Below, one piece after another: positions 1-8,317 of a stretch of DNA of 64,000 nt; the stretch's first letter is position 1; each line of letters opens with the position of its first letter. Source of the DNA: Caballeronia insecticola (GTDB taxonomy: Bacteria > Pseudomonadota > Gammaproteobacteria > Burkholderiales > Burkholderiaceae); contig NC_021287.1 of assembly GCF_000402035.1 (NCBI RefSeq), positions 310,001 through 374,000 of the forward strand, in the 5' to 3' direction. The translations under genes and the position numbers were made by a program. The notes under the pieces were generated by a model that searched no databases, had not been told where the DNA came from, and saw nothing but the letters and a program-made list of their open reading frames with translations.

Positions 1-1
1 C

Positions 2-802
2 GGTCCGTTCTCGGCCGGCGCGAATCTCGAAGAAGCGATGCCCGCGTTCATGATGGGCGGCGCGAAAGGCATCGAGCCGTTCGTGAAGAAGTTCCAGCAA
101 GGCATGCTGCGCGTGAAGTACGCGAGCGTGCCGGTGGTGTCGGCGGTGTCGGGCATCGCGCTTGGCGGCGGCTGCGAGTTGCTGCTGCAATCGGCGAAAC
201 GCGTGGCGCATGTCGAAAGCTATATCGGCCTCGTGGAAGTGGGCGTGGGTCTCGTGCCGGCTGGCGGCGGGCTGAAGGAAGCCGCGTTGCGCGCGGCGGA
301 AGCGGCGAGCGCCGTCAACGCGACGAGCGATCTCCTCAAGTTCCTGCAGAAGCCGTTCGAAAACGCGGCGATGGCGAAGGTGTCGTCGTCCGCATTCGAT
401 GCCCGCGCAATGGGCTATCTGAAGCCGACCGACACGATCGTCTTCAACGTGCACGAGTTGCTCGATATCGCGAAGAAGGAAGCGCGCGCATTGAGCGATA
501 CGGGTTATCGCCCGCCGTTGCGCGTGACGCAGGTGCCGGTCGCGGGACGTTCGGCGATCTCGACGATCAAGGCGTCGCTCGTCAACATGCGCGACGGACG
601 CTTCATCAGCGATCACGACTTTCTGATCGCGAGCCGTATCGCGGAAGCGGTGTGCGGCGGCGATGTCGAAGCGGGCAGTCTCGTCGACGAGGAATGGCTG
701 CTGGCGCTCGAACGCCGCGCGTTCGTCGAACTGCTCGGCACGCAGAAGACGCAAGAGCGAATCATGGGCATGTTGCAGACCGGCAAGCCGGTTCGCAACT
801 AA
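2..802 (+). CDS. 3-hydroxyacyl-CoA dehydrogenase / enoyl-CoA hydratase, C-terminal part (FadN-like)
   Basis: The reading frame is open from the left edge, so the gene starts outside the window. The visible part is a crotonase (enoyl-CoA hydratase) domain that normally forms the C-terminal third of the roughly 800-residue FadN/FadB-type fusion enzymes of beta-oxidation. It has the oxyanion-hole and catalytic-glutamate segment GIALGGGCELLL and the second segment VEVGVGLVPAGGG. The dehydrogenase domains would lie upstream, unseen. It is 28 bp before the thiolase gene on the same strand, as expected for an alpha/beta pair of a fatty-acid oxidation complex. The family is secure; substrate chain length cannot be told. 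Confidence 0.85.
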   Translation, partial: GPFSAGANLEEAMPAFMMGGAKGIEPFVKKFQQGMLRVKYASVPVVSAVSGIALGGGCELLLQSAKRVAHVESYIGLVEVGVGLVPAGGGLKEAALRAAEAASAVNATSDLLKFLQKPFENAAMAKVSSSAFDARAMGYLKPTDTIVFNVHELLDIAKKEARALSDTGYRPPLRVTQVPVAGRSAISTIKASLVNMRDGRFISDHDFLIASRIAEAVCGGDVEAGSLVDEEWLLALERRAFVELLGTQKTQERIMGMLQTGKPVRN

Positions 803-830
803 GGCGCGCGGAACACTGGAGCTTCAAGAC

Positions 831-2027
831 ATGAGCAAACAACTTCAAGACGCATATATCGTCGCCGCGAGCCGCACGCCGATCGGCAAGGCCCCGCGCG
901 GCGTGTTCAGGAACACGCGCCCGGACGAACTGCTGGTGCACGCGATCCGCTCGGCGGTGGCGCAGGTGCCGGGGCTCGATACGAGCGTGATCGAAGACGC
1001 GATCGTCGGCTGCGCGATTCCCGAGGCCGAGCAAGGGCTGAACGTCGCGCGCATGGGCGCGCTGCTGGCCGGCTTGCCGAACACAGTCGGCGGCGTGACG
1101 GTCAACCGCTTCTGCGCGTCGGGCCTGACCGCGCTCGCGATGGCGGCGGACCGCATTCGCGTGGGCGAAGCGGACGCGATGATCGCCGGCGGCTGCGAGT
1201 CGATGAGCATGGTGCCGATGATGGGCAACAAGCCGTCGCTGTCGCCGCATATCTTCGATCGCAACGAAGATGTCGGCATTGCATACGGCATGGGTCTGAC
1301 GGCGGAGCGCGTCGCGGAACGCTGGAAGGTGAGCCGCGAGGCGCAGGATGCGTTCGCGGTGGAGTCGCATCGTCGCGCGCTGGCCGCGCAGCAGGCGGGC
1401 GAATTCGCCGATGAAATCGCCGCCTATACGCTCAACGAGCGCTTCCCCGATCTCGCGAGCGGCGAAGTGCGCGTGAACGCGCGCGAAATCGCCCTTGACG
1501 AAGGCCCGCGCGACACGACGCTTGAAGGGCTCGCGAAACTGCGCCCCGTGTTCGCCAACAAAGGTTCGGTCACGGCCGGCAACAGCTCGCAGACGTCGGA
1601 CGGCGCGGGCGCGTTGATCGTCGTGTCGGAGAAGGTGCTGAAGCAGTTCAACCTGACGCCGCTCGCGCGTTTTGTGAGTTTCGCGGTGCGCGGCGTGCCG
1701 CCGGAAATCATGGGCATCGGGCCGAAGGAAGCGATTCCGGCCGCGCTCAAGGCCGCCGGTCTCAAGCAGGACGACATCGACTGGATCGAGTTGAACGAAG
1801 CGTTCGCCGCACAGGCGCTCGCGGTTCTCGGCGATCTCGGGCTCGACCCGGCGAAGGTCAATCCGCTCGGCGGCGCCATCGCGCTCGGCCATCCGCTGGG
1901 CGCGACGGGCGCGATCCGCGCATCGACGGTCGTGCACGGCCTGCGCCGGCGCAACCTGAAGTACGGCATGGTGACGATGTGCGTCGGTACCGGCATGGGC
2001 GCGGCGGGCATCATCGAACGCCTTTGA
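831..2027 (+). CDS. Acetyl-CoA C-acyltransferase (thiolase, FadA/FadI-like)
   Basis: 398 residues, the normal length of a degradative thiolase, which cleaves 3-ketoacyl-CoA to acetyl-CoA and a shortened acyl-CoA. Visible motifs are NRFCASGL with the acyl-accepting Cys95, the segment NEAFAAQ, GGAIALGHPLGATGA with His354, and CVGTGMGAA with the proton-shuttling Cys384. The frame is open further upstream, but ATG 831 gives the standard N-terminus (MSKQLQDAYIVAASRTP) and lies just after the preceding stop. With its neighbours it forms a beta-oxidation operon. Confidence 0.92.
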   Translation: MSKQLQDAYIVAASRTPIGKAPRGVFRNTRPDELLVHAIRSAVAQVPGLDTSVIEDAIVGCAIPEAEQGLNVARMGALLAGLPNTVGGVTVNRFCASGLTALAMAADRIRVGEADAMIAGGCESMSMVPMMGNKPSLSPHIFDRNEDVGIAYGMGLTAERVAERWKVSREAQDAFAVESHRRALAAQQAGEFADEIAAYTLNERFPDLASGEVRVNAREIALDEGPRDTTLEGLAKLRPVFANKGSVTAGNSSQTSDGAGALIVVSEKVLKQFNLTPLARFVSFAVRGVPPEIMGIGPKEAIPAALKAAGLKQDDIDWIELNEAFAAQALAVLGDLGLDPAKVNPLGGAIALGHPLGATGAIRASTVVHGLRRRNLKYGMVTMCVGTGMGAAGIIERL

Positions 2028-2082
2028 TGGCGAATGGTCCGCGAGTGTTGTCGCTCGCGGACCGACATGAAGGAGACGGCGG

Positions 2083-2847
2083 ATGGAGATTCAGATCGAA
2101 CGCGCGGACGGCGTGCTGAGCATCGTGCTCAATCGTCCGGAGAAGAAGAATGCGCTGACGGCGGCGATGTATCAGGAAATGGCCGACGGTCTTTACGAAG
2201 CCGAGATGGACCCGACCGTGCGCGCGGTGCTGATTCGCGCGACCGGCAACGTGTTCAGCGCGGGCAACGACCTCGACGACTTCCTCAACGATCCGCCCAA
2301 GGGACTCGACGCGCCCGTGTTCCAGTTCCTGCGCCGCATCAGCGCGCATCCGAAGCCGATCGTGGCGGCGGTCGCGGGCGCGGCGGTGGGTATCGGCACG
2401 ACGATGCTCCTGCATTGCGACATCGTCTACGCGAGCCCGAGCGCGAAATTCTCGCTGCCGTTCGTGCAGCTCGGCCTGTGTCCCGAAGCGGCGTCGAGTC
2501 TTTTGCTGCCGCGCACGGCGGGCTATCAGCGCGCGGCGGAGAAGCTGCTCCTGGGCGAAGCGTTCGACGTGAACGAAGCGATCGGCATGGGTTTCGTGAA
2601 CGGCGCGATCGGGGCGGGCGAACTCGACGCCTACGCGTTCGAACGGGCGAAGCGGCTGGCGTTGTTGCCGGCGTCGTCGTTGCGCGTGACCAAGTCGCTC
2701 ATGAAAGGCGCGCAGACGAACGAAGTGGCGGCGCGCATGGAAGACGAAGCGGCGCACTTCGCGCGGATGCTGACCGCGCCCGAAGCGCGCGAGGCGTTTC
2801 AGGCGTTCTTCGAGAAGCGCAAGCCGGACTTCGCCCGGTTCGAATGA
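2083..2847 (+). CDS. Enoyl-CoA hydratase/isomerase family protein (probable delta3,delta2-enoyl-CoA isomerase type)
   Basis: 254 residues forming a single crotonase fold. The oxyanion-hole segments FSAGNDL (about residues 58-64) and AVAGAAVGIGTT (about 96-107) are present. The glutamate that hydratases carry in the second segment (GGGCE in the upstream gene) is absent (GIGTT here), while the later glutamate is kept in LGLCPEAASS (Glu135). That arrangement is typical of peroxisomal-type enoyl-CoA isomerases, which move a double bond so that unsaturated fatty acids can enter beta-oxidation. A strong ribosome site (GAAGGAG) precedes ATG 2083. It is third in the operon with the thiolase. The isomerase assignment is inference; the family is certain. 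Confidence 0.8.
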   Translation: MEIQIERADGVLSIVLNRPEKKNALTAAMYQEMADGLYEAEMDPTVRAVLIRATGNVFSAGNDLDDFLNDPPKGLDAPVFQFLRRISAHPKPIVAAVAGAAVGIGTTMLLHCDIVYASPSAKFSLPFVQLGLCPEAASSLLLPRTAGYQRAAEKLLLGEAFDVNEAIGMGFVNGAIGAGELDAYAFERAKRLALLPASSLRVTKSLMKGAQTNEVAARMEDEAAHFARMLTAPEAREAFQAFFEKRKPDFARFE

Positions 2848-2853
2848 CGCGCG

Positions 2854-3681
2854 TCAGTCCGCATCGTATTCGACGAAGCTGTTCTCGCGCGCGAAGCTGA
2901 CGAGCCGCAAGCCCGCCTGCTTCGCGATTGCGATGGCAAGCGACGTCGGCGCGGAAATGGTCGCGACCATCGGCACGCCGACGCGCGCCGACTTGCGCAC
3001 GAGTTCATAGCTCGCGCGGCTCGACAGGAACACGAAGCCTTGCGTCGTGTCTGCGCGTCGCAGGACCAGATGGCCGATGAGCTTGTCGAGCGCGTTATGC
3101 CGCCCGACATCTTCGAACGCGTAACGCACCGCGCCGCTTTCGTCGCACCAGGCGGCAGCGTGCAGGCCGCCCGTCAGCCGGGTCAGTTGCTGATGCGCGG
3201 GCAATTCGCGCGCGGCGCGTTCGATCGCATCGGGCGCGAGGCGCGCGAGAAAGCCGGTGTCCGGCACGCGCTCTGCCTCGAGGTCGAGCAACTCGATACT
3301 TTCGATACCGCACACGCCGCAGCCGGTGCGTCCGGCGAGCGCGCGGCGCTTGTCCTTCAGCGACAGGAACGCCTGCTGTACGACCTGCAAATGCACTTCG
3401 GCATGCGGCAACGCGTGGCCGTCGTCGTGAAAATAGACTTCGATGTCGTGGATATCGCTACCGCGCTCGACGATGCCCTCGGTCAGCGAGAAGCCCACCG
3501 CGAAGGCTTCGAGATCGCGCGGCGTGCACATCATCACCGCGTGCGAGATGCCGTTGTAGACGAGCGCGACGGGCCACTCCTGACCCACGTTGTCCGCGAC
3601 GAGCGCGCTCTCGCCCAGACGATGCCTGCGCACCTTGCGTTCGACGAAGCCGGGTTGATCGTCGGTTTCGAGTTGATTCAC
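2854..3681 (-). CDS. fdhD: Formate dehydrogenase accessory sulfurtransferase FdhD
   Basis: 275 residues with a GTG start. FdhD carries sulfur from a cysteine desulfurase to the molybdenum (bis-MGD) cofactor, which activates formate dehydrogenases and related oxidoreductases. The key motif GCGVCG is present with Cys121 and Cys124, the conserved sulfur-transfer pair. The N-terminal segment (about 40-75: VYNGISHAVMMCTPRDLEAF) and the C-terminal segments around DVGRHNALDKLIG and SSRASYELV are typical of the family. It is divergent from the nitrate-reductase-associated gene, across about 190 bp. No formate dehydrogenase lies in the window. Confidence 0.92.
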   Translation of the reverse strand: MNQLETDDQPGFVERKVRRHRLGESALVADNVGQEWPVALVYNGISHAVMMCTPRDLEAFAVGFSLTEGIVERGSDIHDIEVYFHDDGHALPHAEVHLQVVQQAFLSLKDKRRALAGRTGCGVCGIESIELLDLEAERVPDTGFLARLAPDAIERAARELPAHQQLTRLTGGLHAAAWCDESGAVRYAFEDVGRHNALDKLIGHLVLRRADTTQGFVFLSSRASYELVRKSARVGVPMVATISAPTSLAIAIAKQAGLRLVSFARENSFVEYDAD

Positions 3682-3868
3682 TTTGCTGCTCCTGGCCGAC
3701 TTCTTCGAGTAAAGTCGGGTATGCGACTTGCTGCCTGTCGTGGCTGTCGGCGAATATCCACGCGCGACAGCGGCTTGTTTGCAATGGTTCCAGCCAGATC
3801 CAAGGCCCTACAATAACTTAAGGTGGCGATGCGCGCCGCGCACCCCCCTCAATCCAGAGGCTTTCGTT

Positions 3869-4348
3869 ATGGGACTCTATGACGCCGCGCGTCTCTTCGG
3901 ATTCGAAGTCGAATCCTCTGACAATCTGCGCTTCATCCCGCTCGCCGTGCGCTTCAATCTCGATCGTTTCGGCATGCGCATCACGCTCGATCAATGGCAG
4001 CAGCTTCCGTATGACGACCGCGTGTTGCTCGCGCGCTTTCCGGTCGAAGACGAAGCCGAACTCGAGAAGAACTTCGACCTCGCGCTCGAAGAGATGATGA
4101 AGACGCACGCCAACGTCGCGCCCGAAAAGATCGAGCGCGATCCCGATCCCGTGTGGGCGCATGCGGATGCTGTGCCCGAAACCGTGATCCGGCAGAGCAG
4201 CCTGTGCGGCCTGAGCGCGCCGAGTCTTTCTCTCTGGGGAAAGCTCGATCGCTTCCAGCGTTATGCGCTCGCGAAACTCTCGCGCAACACGGACAAGGTG
4301 AATCACGACTTTCTGCCCGCGATGCGCGAGTTCGGTCTCGCCGAGTGA
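3869..4348 (+). CDS. Nitrate reductase-associated protein
   Basis: 159 residues. The sequence (segments FGFEVESSDNLRFIPLAVRF and LDQWQQLPYDDRVLLARFP) matches the nitrate-reductase-associated family (Pfam Nitr_red_assoc), small proteins found beside assimilatory nitrate genes and of unproven biochemical role. ATG 3869 is preceded by an AGAGG ribosome site eight bases upstream; the frame is open further upstream but without a better start. It shares an intergenic region with fdhD, another molybdoenzyme accessory gene, and a nitrate transporter lies 6 kb downstream. No nitrate reductase is visible here. Confidence 0.75.
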   Translation: MGLYDAARLFGFEVESSDNLRFIPLAVRFNLDRFGMRITLDQWQQLPYDDRVLLARFPVEDEAELEKNFDLALEEMMKTHANVAPEKIERDPDPVWAHADAVPETVIRQSSLCGLSAPSLSLWGKLDRFQRYALAKLSRNTDKVNHDFLPAMREFGLAE

Positions 4349-4533
4349 CGTCGGAGCGGACGAGCAGGGCGCGCAAACGTTAAGCAATCGCTTTAATCAG
4401 TTTATTTGACGGCCGACCCTAAACCCGGGGTCAGCATTGCCGTTATTGGGCGTTATCCATCAATCGCGACGTGAATGCGTTTCACGTCGCGCATGCGCAT
4501 TCGACGCGCACCCAAGGGATACGCCCGCCGCTC

Positions 4534-7500
4534 ATGACTCGATTGTTTTCCAGAGGCTTGCTCGTCAACATCGCCGTGGTGTTGGCCGCGCTCGGCGCCA
4601 ACGCGTTCGTCGCGTGCGAACGCATCGGTGCATTGCGCGAAAGCGACGCAAGTACGCTGCGCTCGATGAGTCTCCTGCGCGATCTCGCGGCGTATCGCGG
4701 CACGCTTGGCGAGACGCTCACGCAACTGAGCCGCTTCGAGGCGACCGGCATCGCGGAAAGCGACGCGCGGCATCAGGAGCGCGAGGCGCATCTCGATGCG
4801 CTCGAAAGCGGCTTGCGCGCGCAGATCGCGCTGGAACCCGGCACGAGAGGCGCCTTCGAAGCACTCACCGCGCGCGCCGCCGTGATGCGCAGCAACGCCA
4901 ACCACGCGTTCGAACGCGCCCGCGACGCGCGCGCAGACGACTCGCGCGCGTGGGCGGACGCCGCGTTCGTCACGCTCGGCGAAGACCAGCAAGCCGTCGA
5001 CGAGGAGCTTGCCGCGGTTCGCTCGCGCGTCGACGACGCGACGGTCGCCGCACTCGACCGTTCCGCGCAGGCGTCGGGCGGCGCGATGCTGCTGCTCGTC
5101 GTCACGATGATCGTCGGCAGCGCCGTGCTCATCTGGCTGTTCGCGAGCCACGAGCGCCAGTCGCGCGAGAAGCTCGGCATCGCGCGGGCGCGACAGCGCA
5201 GCAACGAACGCTTTCGCGGCATGTTCGAGGCGCATCCGGTGCCGATGTGGATCGTCGATCGCGAAACCATGCGCTTCATCGCCGTGAATCCGGCGGCCAT
5301 CGAACACTTCGGTTTCAACGAGCCGGAGTTCATGAACATGACGCTGCGCGACCTGCACCACGCCGATGATTTCGACAGCTTCGCCGCGCGGCTCGCACGC
5401 AGCGGCGGCGAAGCGGGCGAGCGGTCCGCGCCGGCGCAAGGCTCGGCGGGCGTGTGGCGCTATCGCTGCAAGGACGGCTCGATCGTCGGCGCCGATGTCT
5501 CGCATCACGCGCTCGTGTATTCGAACCGGCCGGGCATCTTCATGCTGGCCAACGACGTGACGGACCGCATCAACGCGGAAGCCGAGGCACGCCGCTCGAA
5601 CGAGATGCTCGAAGCCGTCATCGACAACATTCCGCAGCGCGTGTTCTGGAAGGATCGCGAACTGCGCTATCTCGGCTGCAACAACGCGTTCGCGCGCGAT
5701 GCGGGTCTCGCGTACAACGAGCAGGTGATCGGCAAGACGGATTACGAGCTGCCGTGGAGCGCGCTCGCGGATGTCGTGCGCACGGACGACGAAGAGGTCA
5801 TCGTCACGACCGTGCCGAAGATGCATTACGAGCGCGACATCGTGATGGGCGACGAGTTGCGCACCGTCGTCACGAGCAAGCTGCCGCTGCTCGACGGCGA
5901 AGGGCAGACGATCGGCGTGCTGGGTTCGTATCACGACGTCACCGACCGCAAGCGCGCCGAGCTTGCGCTGCGCCTGCAGAGCCGCGCGCTCGACGCGAGC
6001 GTCAACGCCATTCTGATCACGGGCGTGGTCGACGGCGCGAATGTCATCGAATATGCGAATCCGGCGTTCAAGCGCATTACCGGTTACGACCCGAGCGAGG
6101 TCATCGGGCAGGACTGCCGTTTTCTGCACGGTCCCGACGGCGATCAGGACGGCCTCACCGCGATCCGCCGGGCGCTCGCGGTGAACACCGAGGCGAGCGT
6201 CGTGGTGCGCAACTATCGCAAGGACGGCGCGCTCTTCTGGAATCAGTTGTTCGTTGCGCCGGTGCCGAATGCGCAGGGACTGACGACGCATCACATCGGC
6301 ATCATCAACGACGTGACCGATCTGATGCGCTATCAGGAAGAGCTCGAATATCAGGCGAATTACGACACGCTCACGCGCCTGCCGAACCGCAATCTGCTGC
6401 GCGACCGCCTTCAGCACGCAATCGAAACGGCGCGGCGGCGCGAGACGAAGATTGCCGTCGTGTTCATGGATCTCGACGGCTTCAAGAACGTCAACGACAG
6501 CCTCGGGCACAGCGTCGGCGACCGGCTGCTCGCGGTGATCGCGGAGCGGCTGGCGCGTTCGGCGCGATCGAGCGATACGGTGGCGCGTCACGGCGGCGAC
6601 GAGTTCGTCGTGGTGCTGCCCGATCTCACTGACGAAGCCGGTCTCATCGCATGGATGGAGCGCACCCGCGCGGCGATTTCCGAACCGGTCTGGATCGACG
6701 ATACCGAGTTGTATGTCGGCTGCAGCATGGGCGCGAGTCTCTACCCGCAAGACGGCGACGACGCCGAAAGCGTCATGAAAAAGGCCGATCTCGCGATGTA
6801 TCGCGCGAAGGACATGGGCCGCAACACGTATCAGTTTTATCAGCCGGAGATGAACGCGAGCGTGGGCGCACGCATGAATCTCGAGCGGCGCTTGCGGCGT
6901 GCGCTGCGCGACGGCGAGTTCCTGCTGCACTATCAGCCGCAGGTCGATATGACGACGCGCGCGATCGTCGGCATCGAGGCGCTCGTGCGCTGGCACGATC
7001 CGGAACAGGGACTGGTGCCGCCGGCGTCGTTCATTCCGGTCGCTGAGGAGAGCGGTTTGATCGGACCGTTGTCGGAATGGGTATTGCGCGAGGCGTGCCG
7101 CCAGAACAAGGCGTGGCAGGATGCGGGACTGCCGCCCGCGCGTGTGTCGGTGAACCTGTCGGCGCGGCATTTCCAGCAGCGTGATATTGCGCGGCTCGTC
7201 ACGTCCGTGCTGGAGGAAACCGGGCTCGCGCCGCGTTATCTCGAACTCGAACTCACCGAAAGCGCGATCATGCGCAACGCCGAGGAGGCAATCACGATGC
7301 TCTCGGAGCTATCGGCGCTCGGCATCGGCATTGCGATCGACGACTTCGGCACCGGCTATTCGAGCCTCTCGTATCTGAAGCGCTTTCCGGTGCATCGGCT
7401 GAAGATCGACCGCTCGTTCGTTGCCGATATCGGCGCGTCGAGCGACGACGAAACCATCACGTCGGCGATCATCGCGCTCGCGCATTCGCTGGAATTGCAG

Positions 7501-7647
7501 GTGATTGCGGAGGGCGTCGAAACGCACGCGCAGCACGAATTTCTGCGCGCACGCGACTGCGACGAAATGCAGGGTTATCTGTTCTCGCGCCCGATGCCGC
7601 ATGAAGCCATTCCGGGCCTCTTGCAGCAGGGCGTGCTGCCGCACTGA
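4534..7647 (+). CDS. Membrane-anchored PAS / LOV-like PAS / GGDEF / EAL cyclic-di-GMP enzyme
   Basis: About 1037 residues from ATG 4534 (an in-frame ATG at 4471 would add 21). A transmembrane helix (about 8-28) is followed by a roughly 150-residue helical periplasmic sensor, a second helix (about 173-195), three PAS domains (about 205-325, 340-470, 475-600), GGDEF and EAL. The third PAS has the LOV-type core GQDCRFLHG with Cys528 and later NYRKDG and FWNQL, so it may bind flavin. The GGDEF motif is intact (687-691), with an RSSD inhibitory site upstream. The EAL domain keeps EALVRW (815-817), ELTES, DDFGTGYSS, KIDRSFV and AEGVET. Both diguanylate cyclase and phosphodiesterase activities are therefore possible. 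It stands alone as a transcription unit. Confidence 0.9.
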   Translation: MTRLFSRGLLVNIAVVLAALGANAFVACERIGALRESDASTLRSMSLLRDLAAYRGTLGETLTQLSRFEATGIAESDARHQEREAHLDALESGLRAQIALEPGTRGAFEALTARAAVMRSNANHAFERARDARADDSRAWADAAFVTLGEDQQAVDEELAAVRSRVDDATVAALDRSAQASGGAMLLLVVTMIVGSAVLIWLFASHERQSREKLGIARARQRSNERFRGMFEAHPVPMWIVDRETMRFIAVNPAAIEHFGFNEPEFMNMTLRDLHHADDFDSFAARLARSGGEAGERSAPAQGSAGVWRYRCKDGSIVGADVSHHALVYSNRPGIFMLANDVTDRINAEAEARRSNEMLEAVIDNIPQRVFWKDRELRYLGCNNAFARDAGLAYNEQVIGKTDYELPWSALADVVRTDDEEVIVTTVPKMHYERDIVMGDELRTVVTSKLPLLDGEGQTIGVLGSYHDVTDRKRAELALRLQSRALDASVNAILITGVVDGANVIEYANPAFKRITGYDPSEVIGQDCRFLHGPDGDQDGLTAIRRALAVNTEASVVVRNYRKDGALFWNQLFVAPVPNAQGLTTHHIGIINDVTDLMRYQEELEYQANYDTLTRLPNRNLLRDRLQHAIETARRRETKIAVVFMDLDGFKNVNDSLGHSVGDRLLAVIAERLARSARSSDTVARHGGDEFVVVLPDLTDEAGLIAWMERTRAAISEPVWIDDTELYVGCSMGASLYPQDGDDAESVMKKADLAMYRAKDMGRNTYQFYQPEMNASVGARMNLERRLRRALRDGEFLLHYQPQVDMTTRAIVGIEALVRWHDPEQGLVPPASFIPVAEESGLIGPLSEWVLREACRQNKAWQDAGLPPARVSVNLSARHFQQRDIARLVTSVLEETGLAPRYLELELTESAIMRNAEEAITMLSELSALGIGIAIDDFGTGYSSLSYLKRFPVHRLKIDRSFVADIGASSDDETITSAIIALAHSLELQVIAEGVETHAQHEFLRARDCDEMQGYLFSRPMPHEAIPGLLQQGVLPH

Positions 7648-7654
7648 GCGGCGT

Positions 7655-8050
7655 TCAGTCGAGCGCCGGCAGCACGCGCGGACGGCGGTCGCGGTCGGTG
7701 GCGACGTAGGTGAGCGTTGCCTCCGTCACCTTGACGACTTCCTCGGCGAGGCTCATGCGCTGCGCGTAGACCTCGACCGACACCGTGACGGACGTATTCC
7801 CCGTCTTCACGATATCGGTATAGAAGCTCAGCAGATCGCCGACGAACACCGGATGCTTGAACAAAAACGAGTTCACCGCGACGGTCGCGACGCGGCCGTT
7901 CGCGCGGCGGCTCGCCGGAATGGAGCCGGCGATGTCCACCTGCGCCATGATCCATCCGCCGAAGACGTCGCCGTGGACGTTGGCATCGGCGGGCTGCGGC
8001 ACGACGCGCAGCGCGACCGGCTTCTGTGGAAGGTTGATGTTCTCGGTCAT
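7655..8050 (-). CDS. Acyl-CoA thioesterase, YciA-like hotdog family
   Basis: 131 residues from ATG 8050. YciA-type enzymes hydrolyse acyl-CoA esters to free acid and CoA in the cytoplasm. The hotdog signature HGDVFGGWIMAQVD is present with the catalytic Asp39, followed by VNSFLFKHPVFVGD and VEVYAQR. A longer reading with an alternative start to about 8098 would add 16 residues without family similarity, so the ATG was preferred. Transcribed convergently with the cyclic-di-GMP gene, with only 7 bp between their stops. Confidence 0.85.
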   Translation of the reverse strand: MTENINLPQKPVALRVVPQPADANVHGDVFGGWIMAQVDIAGSIPASRRANGRVATVAVNSFLFKHPVFVGDLLSFYTDIVKTGNTSVTVSVEVYAQRMSLAEEVVKVTEATLTYVATDRDRRPRVLPALD

Positions 8051-8317
8051 GGCAGGTGTTTCCGGTTTGCAGCACCGCCCGAAGCTTCGCGGGCGCAAGC
8101 GGCCCCTTGAACCTTCTGCGACAATGCTTATTTAAGGATGGCCCCTTCGGCGCGAGGCATTGACCTCGACGACACCGGGGCCGCAGCAAATTGTACGGGA
8201 AAGCATGCGCCAGACGTGCTCCCGCATCGACGATAACCACGTCCCCTTGCCAAGGCCGGCGCCGCGCCCGATCACGCTCCAGATCCTCCGCTCGCCGCGC
8301 CCGAACGATACGAACCC

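Noticed and set aside
4453..7170. 905-codon open frame on the minus strand opposite the GGDEF-EAL gene
   Set aside because: It lies wholly antisense to an unmistakable multi-domain protein. Its translation is Arg/His/Ala-rich without domains, the usual shadow in high-G+C codon usage.
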